DNA from: Actinomyces sp. ZJ308
Lineage (GTDB): Bacteria; Actinomycetota; Actinomycetes; Actinomycetales; Actinomycetaceae
Length of the DNA stretch: 64,000 nucleotides
Assembly: GCF_011752065.1 (NCBI RefSeq)
Contig: NZ_JAAIJY010000013.1
Location: 1-64,000, forward strand
Direction of reading: 5' to 3'
The notes under the pieces were generated by a model. That model was given only the letters and a program-made list of their open reading frames with translations, was not told the DNA's origin and searched no databases. Below are positions 8,918 to 16,889 of the stretch, in pieces (position 1 is the stretch's first letter; every line of letters begins with the position of its first letter). The position numbers and the translations under genes are program-made.

Positions 8918-10267
8918 ATGGGACTGGGATGGTTTGGCGCACCCGAGCACAAGCGGTGGCTCGCCTACGAGACTCACGCACTGCTGCACTACGCGCGCGC
9001 CGCGCAGGTGCCCACCGGATTCGGGTGGATCGGCCAGGACGGCGAGGTGGACCCCTCTCATCCCGTCGAGCTGTGGATCACCGGCCGCATGACCTTCGCC
9101 TTCGCGCTGGGGGCGCTCATGGGCATCCCCGGCTGCCGCCGCTACGCCGACCACGGCGTACGCGCCCTGGGCGGCCCGCTGCGCGACCCGGTCAATGGCG
9201 GCTGGTACTCGGCGATCCGCCCCGAGCCCGACGCCGAGGGGCGCGGCGTCCCGATCGACCCCGAGGCCCGCAAGGAGTGCTACCAGCACGCCTTCGTGCT
9301 GCTGGCCGCGGCCACGGCAACCGCCGCCGACCGGCCCGGCGCCCACGAGCTGCTGCGCGACGCCATGGCGATCCAGGACCGCTACTGGTGGGACGACGCC
9401 CAGCAGATGCCGATCGAGTCCTACGCCTTCGACTTCACCGACCCCGAGGACTACCGCGGCATCAACGCCGCCATGCACACGGTCGAGGCCTACCTGGCCA
9501 CCGCCGACGTCACCGGCGAGGTGCGCTGGCTGGAGCGGGCGCTGAAGATCGTCGACTTCGCCGTCAACGTCCAGGCCCGCCGGCACGGCTGGCGCCTGCC
9601 CGAGCACTACTCCACCTCCTGGGAGCCGCGGCTGGACTACAACCGCGACGAGCCCGCTCACCCGTTCAGGCCCTACGGCGTCACGCCGGGCCACGGCCTG
9701 GAGTGGGCGCGCCTGACCGTGCAGCTGCGCGGCGCGCTCATCAACCGCTCCATGAGCGCGCCGGACTGGATGCTGGATGCCGCCGAGCACATCTTCGAGC
9801 AGGCCCGCACCGACGGCTGGCGCATCGACGGCGGCCCCGGCTTCGTCTACACCACCGACTTCGACGGCAAGCCGGTGGTCCACGAGCGCATGCACTGGGT
9901 GGTCTGCGAGGGCATCTCGGCCTCGGCCGCCATCCGTCAGGCGCTGCTCGACGACGGACGCGGGGAGATCGACGTCGAGCACTACGAGCACTGCTACCGG
10001 GCCTGGATCGACTACGCCGAGGAGTTCCTCATCGAGGCGCCCGGAGTGTGGACCCACGAGCTCGACCGCGACAACCGGCCCTCGACCCGCACCTGGGCCG
10101 GGCACCCGGACATCTACCACGCCCTGCAGGCCATGCTCATGGCGCGCCTGCCGGTGTGGCCGGCGATCGGGCAGGCGCTGGCCGAGGGGCGGCTCGATGA
10201 GCCGAACTCGCTGCTGCCGGCGCGCGCCAGCAAGTCGCACCGGCGGGGGTTCTTCAGCAGGTCCTAG
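8918..10267 (+). CDS. AGE-family epimerase/isomerase (N-acylglucosamine 2-epimerase-like, possibly aldose-ketose isomerase)
   Basis: Predicted cytosolic sugar epimerase or isomerase with an alpha/alpha-six barrel. A strong ribosome site (aaggagg at 8907-8913) sets the ATG at 8918, giving 449 residues. Motifs typical of the AGE/YihS family are visible: HPVELWITGRMTFAFALGA, NAAMHTVEAYLATAD, a His-bearing TPGHGLEWARL, and HWVVCEGISASAA near the end. YihS-type members interconvert mannose, fructose and glucose, while AGE members act on N-acyl hexosamines; residue-level assignment is not attempted. It ends with a basic tail and is followed by a family B hairpin that may terminate transcription. 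Confidence 0.83.
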   Translation: MGLGWFGAPEHKRWLAYETHALLHYARAAQVPTGFGWIGQDGEVDPSHPVELWITGRMTFAFALGALMGIPGCRRYADHGVRALGGPLRDPVNGGWYSAIRPEPDAEGRGVPIDPEARKECYQHAFVLLAAATATAADRPGAHELLRDAMAIQDRYWWDDAQQMPIESYAFDFTDPEDYRGINAAMHTVEAYLATADVTGEVRWLERALKIVDFAVNVQARRHGWRLPEHYSTSWEPRLDYNRDEPAHPFRPYGVTPGHGLEWARLTVQLRGALINRSMSAPDWMLDAAEHIFEQARTDGWRIDGGPGFVYTTDFDGKPVVHERMHWVVCEGISASAAIRQALLDDGRGEIDVEHYEHCYRAWIDYAEEFLIEAPGVWTHELDRDNRPSTRTWAGHPDIYHALQAMLMARLPVWPAIGQALAEGRLDEPNSLLPARASKSHRRGFFSRS

Positions 10268-10305
10268 GAGCAGCTGCCGCGAAAGCAGGGTGAGGCGTCC
10301 GCGTG

Positions 10306-10391
10306 TTCGTAGGGTAGGTCGCGCGGTCGTACCCTCCACCCCTCGAACGCGCGACCTACCCCTCGACCGTGCGACACAAGGTACGACCGTG
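10306..10391. repeat. Family B intergenic palindromic repeat, copy 1
   Basis: GGGTAGGTCGCGCG at 10312-10325 pairs perfectly with 10348-10361 (14 bp stem, 22-base loop). The words gtacgacc/ggtcgtac flank it again at 10325-10333 and 10380-10388. Other copies are at 43.6 and 55.3 kb. Placed just after the epimerase gene, it may also end its transcript. Confidence 0.8.
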
Positions 10392-10475
10392 ACGTCGACC
10401 GCCGGTGGGCCTGCGGTGACCGCGGGCCCACCGGGATGGTAAGGTCTGTGCCTGTCGCGCCCTGAGGCGCGGCCT

Positions 10476-10564
10476 GGAGAGGTGACAGAGCGGCCGAATG
10501 TGGCGGTCTTGAAAACCGCTGTGCGCCTAGCGCACCGGGGGTTCGAATCCCTCCCTCTCCGCCA
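10476..10564 (+). tRNA. tRNA-Ser (anticodon TGA)
   Basis: Acceptor arm GGAGAGG pairs with CCTCTCC before an encoded GCCA end. The anticodon stem GCGGT/ACCGC encloses the loop CTTGAAA, giving anticodon TGA, which reads UCN serine codons. A long variable arm (class II) and the TTCGAAT T-loop are present. A 15-bp hairpin follows at once and would terminate it. Confidence 0.97.
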
Positions 10565-10575
10565 TTTCATGCTTA

Positions 10576-10615
10576 CTCGAACCCTCGGCAGTAGGTGCGC
10601 TGCCGAGGGTTCGAG
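10576..10615. terminator. Bidirectional hairpin after tRNA-Ser and the first small secreted protein
   Basis: CTCGAACCCTCGGCA at 10576-10590 is the exact reverse complement of 10601-10615, with a 10-base loop. It lies between the converging tRNA-Ser and the 10687-11058 gene. A close relative of this hairpin follows the paralogous gene (11201-11236). No T-run is present. Confidence 0.75.
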
Positions 10616-10686
10616 CATTGCGGGAGTGGAGAGATGGGAACGGTTATGGCGCAATCGTCCGGAGAACGCTTCAGGATGTGCTTGGG

Positions 10687-11058
10687 TCAGCTGTAAAAGT
10701 GGACTGGATTGTACTTTCCTCCATTCAGAGGGTTGTGTGCCTGATAGAAGTAGCGAGTGTCCTCGAAGGCTCGTGCTAGGCTGACGCATTTTGTTGCCCC
10801 TGGGCCGACTGAAATATGATAGCTCGGCCCTCGTCGCCCGTTCGATGGTGCTACGGTGACTCCCGCATAATCCGTGGCAGTACTTGTGACGCAGAATCGG
10901 TCGTTGGTGTCGTCGTAACTGACCTTGGTGTATCCTCCTGTGCCGTAGTCGGTTGGTCCGAAGGAGTTGGCGGACGCTGGTGCGGCTACGGCAGCTGCTC
11001 CTAGAAGTGCTGAGCTGATTGCTACGGTCTTGATGAGGTTTCGCTTCGTGAATCGCAT
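10687..11058 (-). CDS. Small secreted protein of unknown family (paralogue 1)
   Basis: A 123-residue protein with a clear Sec signal peptide: MRFTKRNLIK, a hydrophobic run, and an AxA site in PASANS near residue 31. The mature part begins NSFGPTDYGTGG, is rich in Gly, Ser, Thr and aromatic residues, and has two Cys, which could form one disulfide. I do not recognise the family. It is about 45 percent identical by eye to the next gene upstream (11297-11656), sharing the signal peptide, the NSFGPTDYGTGG start, both Cys contexts (FCVT and TKC-SL-RA-E) and the end VHFYS/VNFYS. An aagga ribosome site precedes the ATG. GC is lower than in neighbouring genes. Confidence 0.75.
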   Translation of the reverse strand: MRFTKRNLIKTVAISSALLGAAAVAAPASANSFGPTDYGTGGYTKVSYDDTNDRFCVTSTATDYAGVTVAPSNGRRGPSYHISVGPGATKCVSLARAFEDTRYFYQAHNPLNGGKYNPVHFYS

Positions 11059-11143
11059 GGGGATCCTTCTGTGTGGCGTTGAGGTCGAGGATGACGCCGC
11101 GTTCTTTCTTGCGCCACCATGAAACCGCAGAACTCGCCCTGAA

Positions 11144-11167
11144 GGTAGGGGGATCAATCCCCTGTGG
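11144..11167 (-). promoter_or_regulatory. Shared upstream motif of the small secreted protein pair, copy 1
   Basis: A 24-base segment, GGTAGGGGGATCAATCCCC then TGTGG, recurs with one change at 11747-11770. It contains the palindrome GGGGAT-CA-ATCCCC. Here it lies 86 bases before the ATG at 11058 and in the other copy about 91 bases before its ATG, so a shared operator or activator site is likely. Confidence 0.6.
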
Positions 11168-11200
11168 TTCGCGTACGAGGGGCGGGTGTGGGGGTGCGCT

Positions 11201-11236
11201 CGAGCCCTCGGCGGCCGATGTGCTGCCGAGGGCTCG
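11201..11236 (-). terminator. Hairpin after the second small secreted protein gene
   Basis: CGAGCCCTCGGC at 11201-11212 pairs exactly with 11225-11236. The sequence resembles the hairpin at 10576-10615 that follows the paralogue, which suggests that gene and terminator were duplicated together. Confidence 0.65.
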
Positions 11237-11296
11237 AACCTTGTAGGGGGAGGGATGTGCTGTGATCTTCGGGGGGTGCTTCGGGTTGCTCTCGGA

Positions 11297-11656
11297 TCAG
11301 CTGTAGAAGTTGACCGGGCTGGCGCCACCTATTTTGAAATAGTAGTAGCTATTCTCGTATGCGCGTTCCAGGCTGATGCATTTTGTTTGACCTCTAAGGA
11401 CGTAGAAATTAAACTCTGGACCGCGAGCTCTTGTTGCGGGGTAAATGCGGACGTTTGTTGGGAAGAATGGGTGACCGGCTCCGGTGACGCAAAACTGATC
11501 AGCTCCATCGTTGTAGCTCACCATTGCCTGTCCGCCGGTGCCGTAGTCTGTCGGTCCGAATGAGTTCGCTGACGCGGGTGCTGCAACCGCTAGTGCTCCA
11601 ACAAAAGCCGAGCCGATGGCTGCGGTCTTGATGAGGTTTCGTTTTGTGAGTCGCAT
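11297..11656 (-). CDS. Small secreted protein of unknown family (paralogue 2)
   Basis: A 119-residue paralogue of the 10687-11058 product. Signal peptide MRLTKRNLIKTAAIGSAF ending at PASANS; mature protein starts NSFGPTDYGTGG, holds two Cys (QFCVTGAG and TKCISLER) and ends ASPVNFYS. A strong aaggagg-like site precedes the ATG. Base composition is near 50 percent GC, well below the window average, which hints at acquisition by transfer. Function unknown; secretion, small size and two Cys would suit a toxin, inhibitor or surface factor, but nothing in the sequence decides this. Confidence 0.75.
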   Translation of the reverse strand: MRLTKRNLIKTAAIGSAFVGALAVAAPASANSFGPTDYGTGGQAMVSYNDGADQFCVTGAGHPFFPTNVRIYPATRARGPEFNFYVLRGQTKCISLERAYENSYYYFKIGGASPVNFYS

Positions 11657-11746
11657 GGTGACGTCCTCCTTTGGGTGGGGATTGAAGTTGAGGCGACTTC
11701 ATGTTTGTCGTCTCAATGACTATGAGACCTCGAAAATAGTGAGAAT

Positions 11747-11770
11747 GGTAGGGGGATCAATCCCTTGTGG
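11747..11770 (-). promoter_or_regulatory. Shared upstream motif of the small secreted protein pair, copy 2
   Basis: Matches 11144-11167 at 23 of 24 bases (CCCT versus CCCC before TGTGG), again about 90 bases upstream of an ATG and holding most of the same palindrome. The remaining part of the 370-base gap to the next tRNA shows no gene. Confidence 0.6.
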
Positions 11771-12026
11771 CCTACCTACAACAAACTCTGGTGTGCAGCG
11801 CGGGTGTGGCGCACCGGGGTTGTGTGCTGGCTACATGTGGCTGGGTAACCTGCCGCGCCGGCTGCCTGGAGGGCGGCGCTGGGGCGGACTCGGCTTCGTC
11901 GTCGTTGACCGACGGAGCTCGCCCGAGCCTCCTGCTCCGGTTGACCTGGCTCTGCGGTTTGCCCACGGGGGCGTCCTCCCGGTAGGCTGCCCGTGCGTCC
12001 CACGGCACGGGCTGTGGGAAGGCGAT

Positions 12027-12113
12027 GGAGATGTCGCATAGTGGCCTAGTGCGCCTCCCTGCTAAGGAGGTTGGGGTGGAAGCCCCTCGGGAGTTCGAAT
12101 CTCCCCATCTCCG
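12027..12113 (+). tRNA. tRNA-Ser (anticodon GCT)
   Basis: Acceptor GGAGATG pairs with CATCTCC. The anticodon stem CCTCC/GGAGG encloses CTGCTAA, giving anticodon GCT (AGU/AGC serine codons). A long variable arm and TTCGAAT T-loop are present. The CCA end is not encoded, unlike the other two tRNAs here. Confidence 0.96.
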
Positions 12114-12125
12114 CAAGAACGGAAG

Positions 12126-12152
12126 CCCCGGCACGCAACGGCGTGGCCGGGG
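12126..12152 (+). terminator. Hairpin terminator after tRNA-Ser(GCT)
   Basis: CCCCGGCACGC pairs with GCGT-G-GCCGGGG around a 4-base loop with one bulged base, starting 13 bases after the tRNA. Confidence 0.65.
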
Positions 12153-12379
12153 TCTCGTCGTCGGAGTCGCCTGCTGGAGGCACTGGAAGCCTCAGAGCGG
12201 CTCGCGTCCCCGTGACGCCCACGAATCGGCTGGGGCGGCCGCGCCCCGCTGAACCCCACTGACCGAACCCTGGAGTCAGCCCCGCTCGGGGCGTTCGCCT
12301 CTGGCCGATCGGGGCGCCTGTGTGTCCTCCCGCGCTGATCCGGGATAGCGTGATGCTGTACCCGACTGAGAGGGAACTC

Positions 12380-13687
12380 ATGTCTGACCACGACGCAACC
12401 CAGCCTCCGGCCTCCGGATCGCCTCGCCCCGGCGAGGGGGACGAGTTCAACGCCCGGACCGTCCTCATCAACCAGGACATGCTCGACGCCGCACGCGCCG
12501 AGTCGCAGCAGGCCGCCGGGCAGGTGCCCGGTGCAGTACCCGGCGCTCAGGCCCAGGCCGGATCGTGGCGCCCCGTGCAGCCCGACCTTCCCGCCGGGCC
12601 TCCCCCCGAGGAACAGACGCGCGCCTACCCCGTAGGCGCCGGAGCGGCAGCAGCGCAGCCGGCAGCCGCGCCGGCCGACCCCTACCGCCAGCCCAACCCC
12701 TACGCCCAGCAGGGCGGGACTGATCCGTTCGGGCCGCCGAGCCCGCAGCCCCAGCCCGGCCAGCCGGCTCAGTTCGGCCAGCCGGACCCGGCCGCAGGCG
12801 CCGGGGTCGGTGGAACCGGGGCCTCGCCGTTCCAGTCCGGCCAGCACGTCGCCCAGCCGGGAACCCAGCCGGCGCCGTACAACCAGCCGGCCCAGCCCGT
12901 TTGGGGCGCCCCGCAGGCCGACGGCGCCGCCGCAGCCGCGTCGTCGCCCTTCGCCCAGTCGGCACCCGGCATCCCCTCGGCGCCAGGCACCGCCTCTGAC
13001 CCCGGTGCTGGTACGGCCCCGGGCGCCGCCGCGAGCCAGGAGACCCTGTACTGGCAGGACCAGCAGCCCCCCGTTCAGCCCGCTGCCCCCCAGGACCAGC
13101 AGGCCTTCGCCCAGCAGCCGGCCCCGCACTCCCACCCCTTCAGCGGGGGTCACCACGACGGAGACGTCGGCATGTCCTCGGTCTTCCCCACGGCGACGGC
13201 CCGTGCTGAGGCCGAGCAGGCCGCGGAGGCCTTCGTTCCCGCAGCGGCGCAGCCGGTCGCCCAGTCCGCGCCGTCGTCGGCCCCCTCCGTCCAGTCGCAG
13301 GGCTCAGCCCCCCAGTGGGGCTCGGCCCCCTCCTCCGACGCCGCGGCCGGGCAGGCCCCGGCCTTCTCCGACCTGGTTCCCCCCGCATCGGGGGCGTCGT
13401 TCGGGCAGGCAGCAGGCGGCGCGCTGGCGGAGGCTCGTGCCGAGGCCGCCGGCAGCGTCGACTCCGTCGGCAGCTGGCTGCTGACGATGCTCCTGATGAC
13501 CATTCCCGGCGTCAACCTCGTCTACCTGCTGGTGCTCGCCTTCGGCAGTGGTCGCTCCGTCTCGAAGAGGAACTGGGCCAGGGCCACCCTCATCTGGGCG
13601 GTCATCGCCGCTGTGCTGAGCGTCCTGCTCATCGTCGTGCTCGGTGTGCTCGGTTGGACATTCAACGCTTCTTCTCAGAGCGGGTGA
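12380..13687 (+). CDS. Pro/Gln/Ala-rich membrane protein of unknown function
   Basis: A 435-residue protein. Residues 1 to about 365 are low complexity, dominated by Pro, Gln, Ala, Gly and Ser, and likely disordered; short motifs such as FNARTVLINQDMLDAARAE near the N terminus are the only ordered-looking part. Two membrane segments follow at the C terminus (SWLLTMLLMTIPGVNLVYLLVLAF and the ATLIWAVIAAVLSVLLIVVLGVLGW region) separated by a basic loop. No signal peptide, so the long tail is probably cytoplasmic. Start fixed by a gagaggga ribosome site. A hairpin terminator follows. Family not recognised. Confidence 0.75.
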   Translation: MSDHDATQPPASGSPRPGEGDEFNARTVLINQDMLDAARAESQQAAGQVPGAVPGAQAQAGSWRPVQPDLPAGPPPEEQTRAYPVGAGAAAAQPAAAPADPYRQPNPYAQQGGTDPFGPPSPQPQPGQPAQFGQPDPAAGAGVGGTGASPFQSGQHVAQPGTQPAPYNQPAQPVWGAPQADGAAAAASSPFAQSAPGIPSAPGTASDPGAGTAPGAAASQETLYWQDQQPPVQPAAPQDQQAFAQQPAPHSHPFSGGHHDGDVGMSSVFPTATARAEAEQAAEAFVPAAAQPVAQSAPSSAPSVQSQGSAPQWGSAPSSDAAAGQAPAFSDLVPPASGASFGQAAGGALAEARAEAAGSVDSVGSWLLTMLLMTIPGVNLVYLLVLAFGSGRSVSKRNWARATLIWAVIAAVLSVLLIVVLGVLGWTFNASSQSG

Positions 13688-13733
13688 GCGGTCGGCCGCT
13701 CACAGCGTGAGCGCGGCCGCCACAGCGGCTTCA

Positions 13734-13774
13734 CAGGGCCGAAACCCCCGCCGACGACGGGGGTTCCGGCCCTG
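13734..13774 (+). terminator. Hairpin terminator
   Basis: Arms of 17 bases at 13734-13750 and 13758-13774 pair with a single mismatch around a 7-base loop. It follows the Pro/Gln-rich membrane protein gene and precedes tRNA-Arg. Confidence 0.75.
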
Positions 13775-13848
13775 TGCCCATCCTCACGGGGCGTGGATTT
13801 GTCCCCTGGATGGACGCTGAGTAGTGTTCTACCCGTCGGCAACGACAA

Positions 13849-13924
13849 GCGCCTGTAGCTCAACGGATAGAGCATCTGACTACGGATCAGAAGGTTGGGG
13901 GTTCGAATCCCTTCGGGCGCACCA
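13849..13924 (+). tRNA. tRNA-Arg (anticodon ACG)
   Basis: Acceptor GCGCCTG pairs with CGGGCGC and is followed by an encoded ACCA. The anticodon stem TCTGA/TCAGA encloses CTACGGA, giving ACG (inosine-modified reader of CGN arginine codons). D-loop (AGCTCAACGGATAGAGC) and T-loop (TTCGAAT) are normal. Confidence 0.97.
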
Positions 13925-14062
13925 ACACCCCGTCATCGGCTGAAGAGTCGGAGCCGGGGTGTTTTCCAATTCTGCAGGTCCTTCGCGAGAGCTGCCCAGT
14001 AGCCCAGCGGAGAAATGATCGCCCGGTCACGGCGGGGGCCGCTCACGTGACACAATGCCGGT

Positions 14063-14884
14063 GTGCGAGACATCACGAAGGACACCCGGCTGTGCATCTC
14101 CCTGTCGGCGCGGCCCACCAACATCGGCACCCGATTCCACAACCACCTCTACGAGCTCCTCGACCTGGACTTCGTCTACAAGGCCTTCACCACCACGGAC
14201 ATCACCGCGGCTATCGCCGGTGTGCGCGGCCTGGGCATCCGCGGCTGCTCGGTGTCCATGCCCTGGAAGGAGGACGTCATCGCCCTGGTCGATGAGATGA
14301 CGCCCTCGGCCTCAGCCATCGCCTCGGTCAACACGATCGTCAACACCGACGGGCACCTGACCGCCTACAACACGGACTTCATCGCCATCCGCTCCCTGCT
14401 CGACACCCACGAGGTGCCCCGCTCCTCCTGCGCGGTCCTCGGCGCCGGCGGCATGGCCAAGGCCTGCGTGGCCGCACTGACCGACGCCGGTTTCGGTCCC
14501 GGCACCGTCGTCGCCCGCAACGCCACCACCGGCCCCGCCCTGGCCGAGCAGTACGGCTGGACCTGGACGGCCTCGCCGGAGGACCTGGCGGGCGACGGCG
14601 TCGGGCTCCTGCTCAACGCCACCCCCGTGGGCATGGCCGGTGGCCCCGCTGAGGACGACCTGCCCGTGAGCGAGGAGCTCGTCGCGGCCACCGATACCGT
14701 GTTCGACGTCGTCGCCTTCCCCGCCGAGACACCCCTCGTGCGCACCGCGCGAGCCGCCGGCAAGAAGGTCATCACCGGGGCCGAGGTCATCTCCCTGCAG
14801 GCAGCCGAGCAGTTCGCCCTCTACACCGGCGTGCGCCCCACGCCCGAGCAGGTCGCCGAGGCCTCCCGCGTCTCACGGGCCTGA
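14063..14884 (+). CDS. Shikimate dehydrogenase-like enzyme (HI0607/SdhL subclass)
   Basis: Predicted NAD(P)-dependent shikimate/quinate-type dehydrogenase, 273 residues from a GTG start. The N terminus reads DTRLCISLSARPTNIGTRFHN rather than the HSxSPxxHN of classical AroE; together with VYKAFTTTDI, GIRGCSVSMPWKE and NTIVNTDGHLTAYNTDF this matches the subclass typified by Haemophilus influenzae HI0607. The catalytic Lys (in SMPWKE) and Asp (in YNTDF) are kept, and the Rossmann fingerprint is CAVLGAGGMAKACVAAL. HI0607-like enzymes reduce dehydroshikimate slowly, so a role outside the main shikimate route is possible. It stands alone after tRNA-Arg. Confidence 0.88.
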   Translation: MRDITKDTRLCISLSARPTNIGTRFHNHLYELLDLDFVYKAFTTTDITAAIAGVRGLGIRGCSVSMPWKEDVIALVDEMTPSASAIASVNTIVNTDGHLTAYNTDFIAIRSLLDTHEVPRSSCAVLGAGGMAKACVAALTDAGFGPGTVVARNATTGPALAEQYGWTWTASPEDLAGDGVGLLLNATPVGMAGGPAEDDLPVSEELVAATDTVFDVVAFPAETPLVRTARAAGKKVITGAEVISLQAAEQFALYTGVRPTPEQVAEASRVSRA

Positions 14885-14940
14885 GCGGCACGCGCCGGCC
14901 CGCCGAGAGAGCTTCCCCGGTGGGCCGGAGCCCGCCCGCT

Positions 14941-15007
14941 CAGGGGCTCGGCGAAGGTGAACACCCGCACCGAAGCCAGGAAGCGGGCCATATCCACCGA
15001 CTCAGCC
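14941..15007 (-). pseudogene. Gene fragment matching the cystathionine gamma-synthase gene
   Basis: About 67 bases resemble 17072-17138 inside the gamma-synthase gene 2.1 kb away. Translated on the minus strand the fragment reads ESVDMARFLASVRVFTFAEPL against ESVDVARFLESVRVFTFAESL. Similarity stops sharply at both ends. It looks like a remnant of a second copy of that gene or a small segmental duplication. It ends within the stop-codon region of the peptidase gene. Confidence 0.75.
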
Positions 15008-16777
15008 CGCCTCACCTCCGGCCTGGGGCTCCGGGTCCGCCACGCAGACCTCACCGTCCGAGGGAAGCGTGCCGCTGACGAGGTAGTCGCTGATTCTCGC
15101 CGTGGTGCAGCTGTTCGCGCCCGTGGCGCCGTGCCCGTACATGTCCACGCTCAGCAGGTGGCTGTTGCGGATCCTCGACACCAGTGCCTGGGACCACGGG
15201 TAGGGGGTGGCCGGGTCGTGCAGAATGCCGACGACGAGCACCGGGTTCGTCGCCGCGACGTCGACGTCGACGGCCTCGGTCTTTCCGGTGCGCCCCCAGC
15301 CGTGGCAGAAGGCGTCCGTCTGGGCCAGCGCACTGTGGAAGACCGGGTAATCGCGACGGTAGGAGCTCAGCGCCGCGTCCCAGCTCGCCTCGTTTCCGGA
15401 GTCGGGGAAGTCCAGGCACCGGTTGGCCGCGAAGACCTTGAGGCCTTGGAGGCGTTCGACGACCTCCTTCTCGGTCGTGGGAGACGCGTTTCTGGCTGAG
15501 ACGGAGACGGCGTTGTTCGCCAGAGCGGTGCCGTCGTGCGTGCTCAGAGCCTGGGCCAGTCCCTCGTTCAGCATCGGCCACTTGTCGGGTGAGGCCACGG
15601 CGAGTGCGTGGATCGCCTCAACGGTCTTGAGTCGGTCCAGGGGCCTTCCGGATCCGGAGACCGTCAGCGGGTCGGCGTCCAGGCCATCGAGGAAGGTCGC
15701 GAGCTGGGCGACCGCCTCATCCGTCGTACCACTCAGGGGGAAGCCCTCCTGGCCCCGCTGGGAGTCGATATAGGTGCGCAGCGCCTGCTCCGCGACTGCG
15801 GCATCACCTTCCATCGGCTCCTGGCGAGCCATGGTGGGGTCCATGGCGCTGTCCAGGACGACGCGCCCGATGTTGTCCGGGAAGAGCTCGGTGTAGACCG
15901 CGCCCAGGTAGGTCCCGTAGGAGTAGCCGAGGTAGCTGAGGTCCTTGTCTCCCACCAGCGCCCGCATGACGTCCATGTCGCGGGCCACCGAACGGGTGTC
16001 CGCATGGTCGAGGATCTCGGGGACCTCCGTGTGCGCCTCGCAGGCCGCGGCCTCGCGCGATCCCTGGGCGACGATGTCAGCGGCGCTGCCCGGTGTGGAC
16101 AAGGAGGACGGCGCCTCAGCCTGCCCGGCCAGAACCGCCTGAACGTCCTCGGGGGTCCAGCAGGTGATGGGGGTGGACTGGCCGACGCCGCGGGGATCGA
16201 AGCCGATGACGTCGTAGTTCGCCAGGACCTCAGACATCTCCCCGGTCTTGTAGAGCTCGGCCTGGGACTCGATGAGGGAGATGCCGCTTCCTCCGGGGCC
16301 GCCGGGGTTGAGGAAGACCGAGCCCCGCGGGGAGGAGCTCGTCGAGGGCAGCTTCTTGAGGGCCACGGTGATGGTCCGCCCCTGCGGGTTGTCATAGTCC
16401 AGGGGCACGGTCACGGTGGCGCACTGGAAGGCGGTGCCGGTGGCCTCGTCGGTGCAGTCGGTCCAGGTGAGGTCCTGGTTGTAGAAGGACTCCAGGCCCT
16501 TGGGGACGCCGGCCCCCGTGGACCCGGTGGATCCCGTGGATCCCCCGGAACCGTTTGAGCTGTTACCGCCGGTGGTCTGAGACGTGCCGGCGGCGCTGTT
16601 CGAGGCCGCGCCGCTGTCCAGGACGACGCCGGCCTGACGGGAGTCGTGCGCGGGTGGGCTCGCGGCGGCTGCGATACTCGCACCGAGCATGCTGCCGGCG
16701 GTGAGAGTGCCGAGCAGGGTGAGGACGGCGAGGGTTGAGGTGGCGTGCGATGGCGAGGTGGTTCGTAGGCGTCTCAT
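15002..16777 (-). CDS. Secreted alpha/beta hydrolase, TAP-like tripeptidyl aminopeptidase (S33)
   Basis: Predicted exported serine peptidase of 591 residues. Signal sequence MRRLRTTSPSHATSTLAVLTLLG with a small-residue region ending in AAAASPP; then a Ser/Gly/Thr-rich linker (GNSSNGSGGSTGSTGSTG) and the catalytic domain. Oxyanion region FLNPGGPGGSG, nucleophile elbow GYSYGTYLG, acid in HDPATPY and catalytic His in YGHGATG match SlpD/SlpE-type tripeptidyl aminopeptidases with a C-terminal TAP domain. Probably releases tripeptides from extracellular proteins for nutrition. The ATG at 16777 is chosen because the signal peptide begins there. Confidence 0.88.
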   Translation of the reverse strand: MRRLRTTSPSHATSTLAVLTLLGTLTAGSMLGASIAAAASPPAHDSRQAGVVLDSGAASNSAAGTSQTTGGNSSNGSGGSTGSTGSTGAGVPKGLESFYNQDLTWTDCTDEATGTAFQCATVTVPLDYDNPQGRTITVALKKLPSTSSSPRGSVFLNPGGPGGSGISLIESQAELYKTGEMSEVLANYDVIGFDPRGVGQSTPITCWTPEDVQAVLAGQAEAPSSLSTPGSAADIVAQGSREAAACEAHTEVPEILDHADTRSVARDMDVMRALVGDKDLSYLGYSYGTYLGAVYTELFPDNIGRVVLDSAMDPTMARQEPMEGDAAVAEQALRTYIDSQRGQEGFPLSGTTDEAVAQLATFLDGLDADPLTVSGSGRPLDRLKTVEAIHALAVASPDKWPMLNEGLAQALSTHDGTALANNAVSVSARNASPTTEKEVVERLQGLKVFAANRCLDFPDSGNEASWDAALSSYRRDYPVFHSALAQTDAFCHGWGRTGKTEAVDVDVAATNPVLVVGILHDPATPYPWSQALVSRIRNSHLLSVDMYGHGATGANSCTTARISDYLVSGTLPSDGEVCVADPEPQAGGEAG

Positions 16778-16889
16778 GGCAGTAAGCCTTGTGCGCCCAA
16801 CGGATATGAACCATCCGGCAGCCTGGTCGGCTGATGTCGGGGTAACCCGACCCGAGGGCCTTCCCACCGGGGGCCGGTGCGGCCCGGGC

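Noticed and set aside
8486-10789. 767-codon minus-strand frame across the epimerase gene and tRNA-Ser
   Set aside because: Runs antisense through a tRNA and a clear AGE-family gene; composition is that of a shadow frame.
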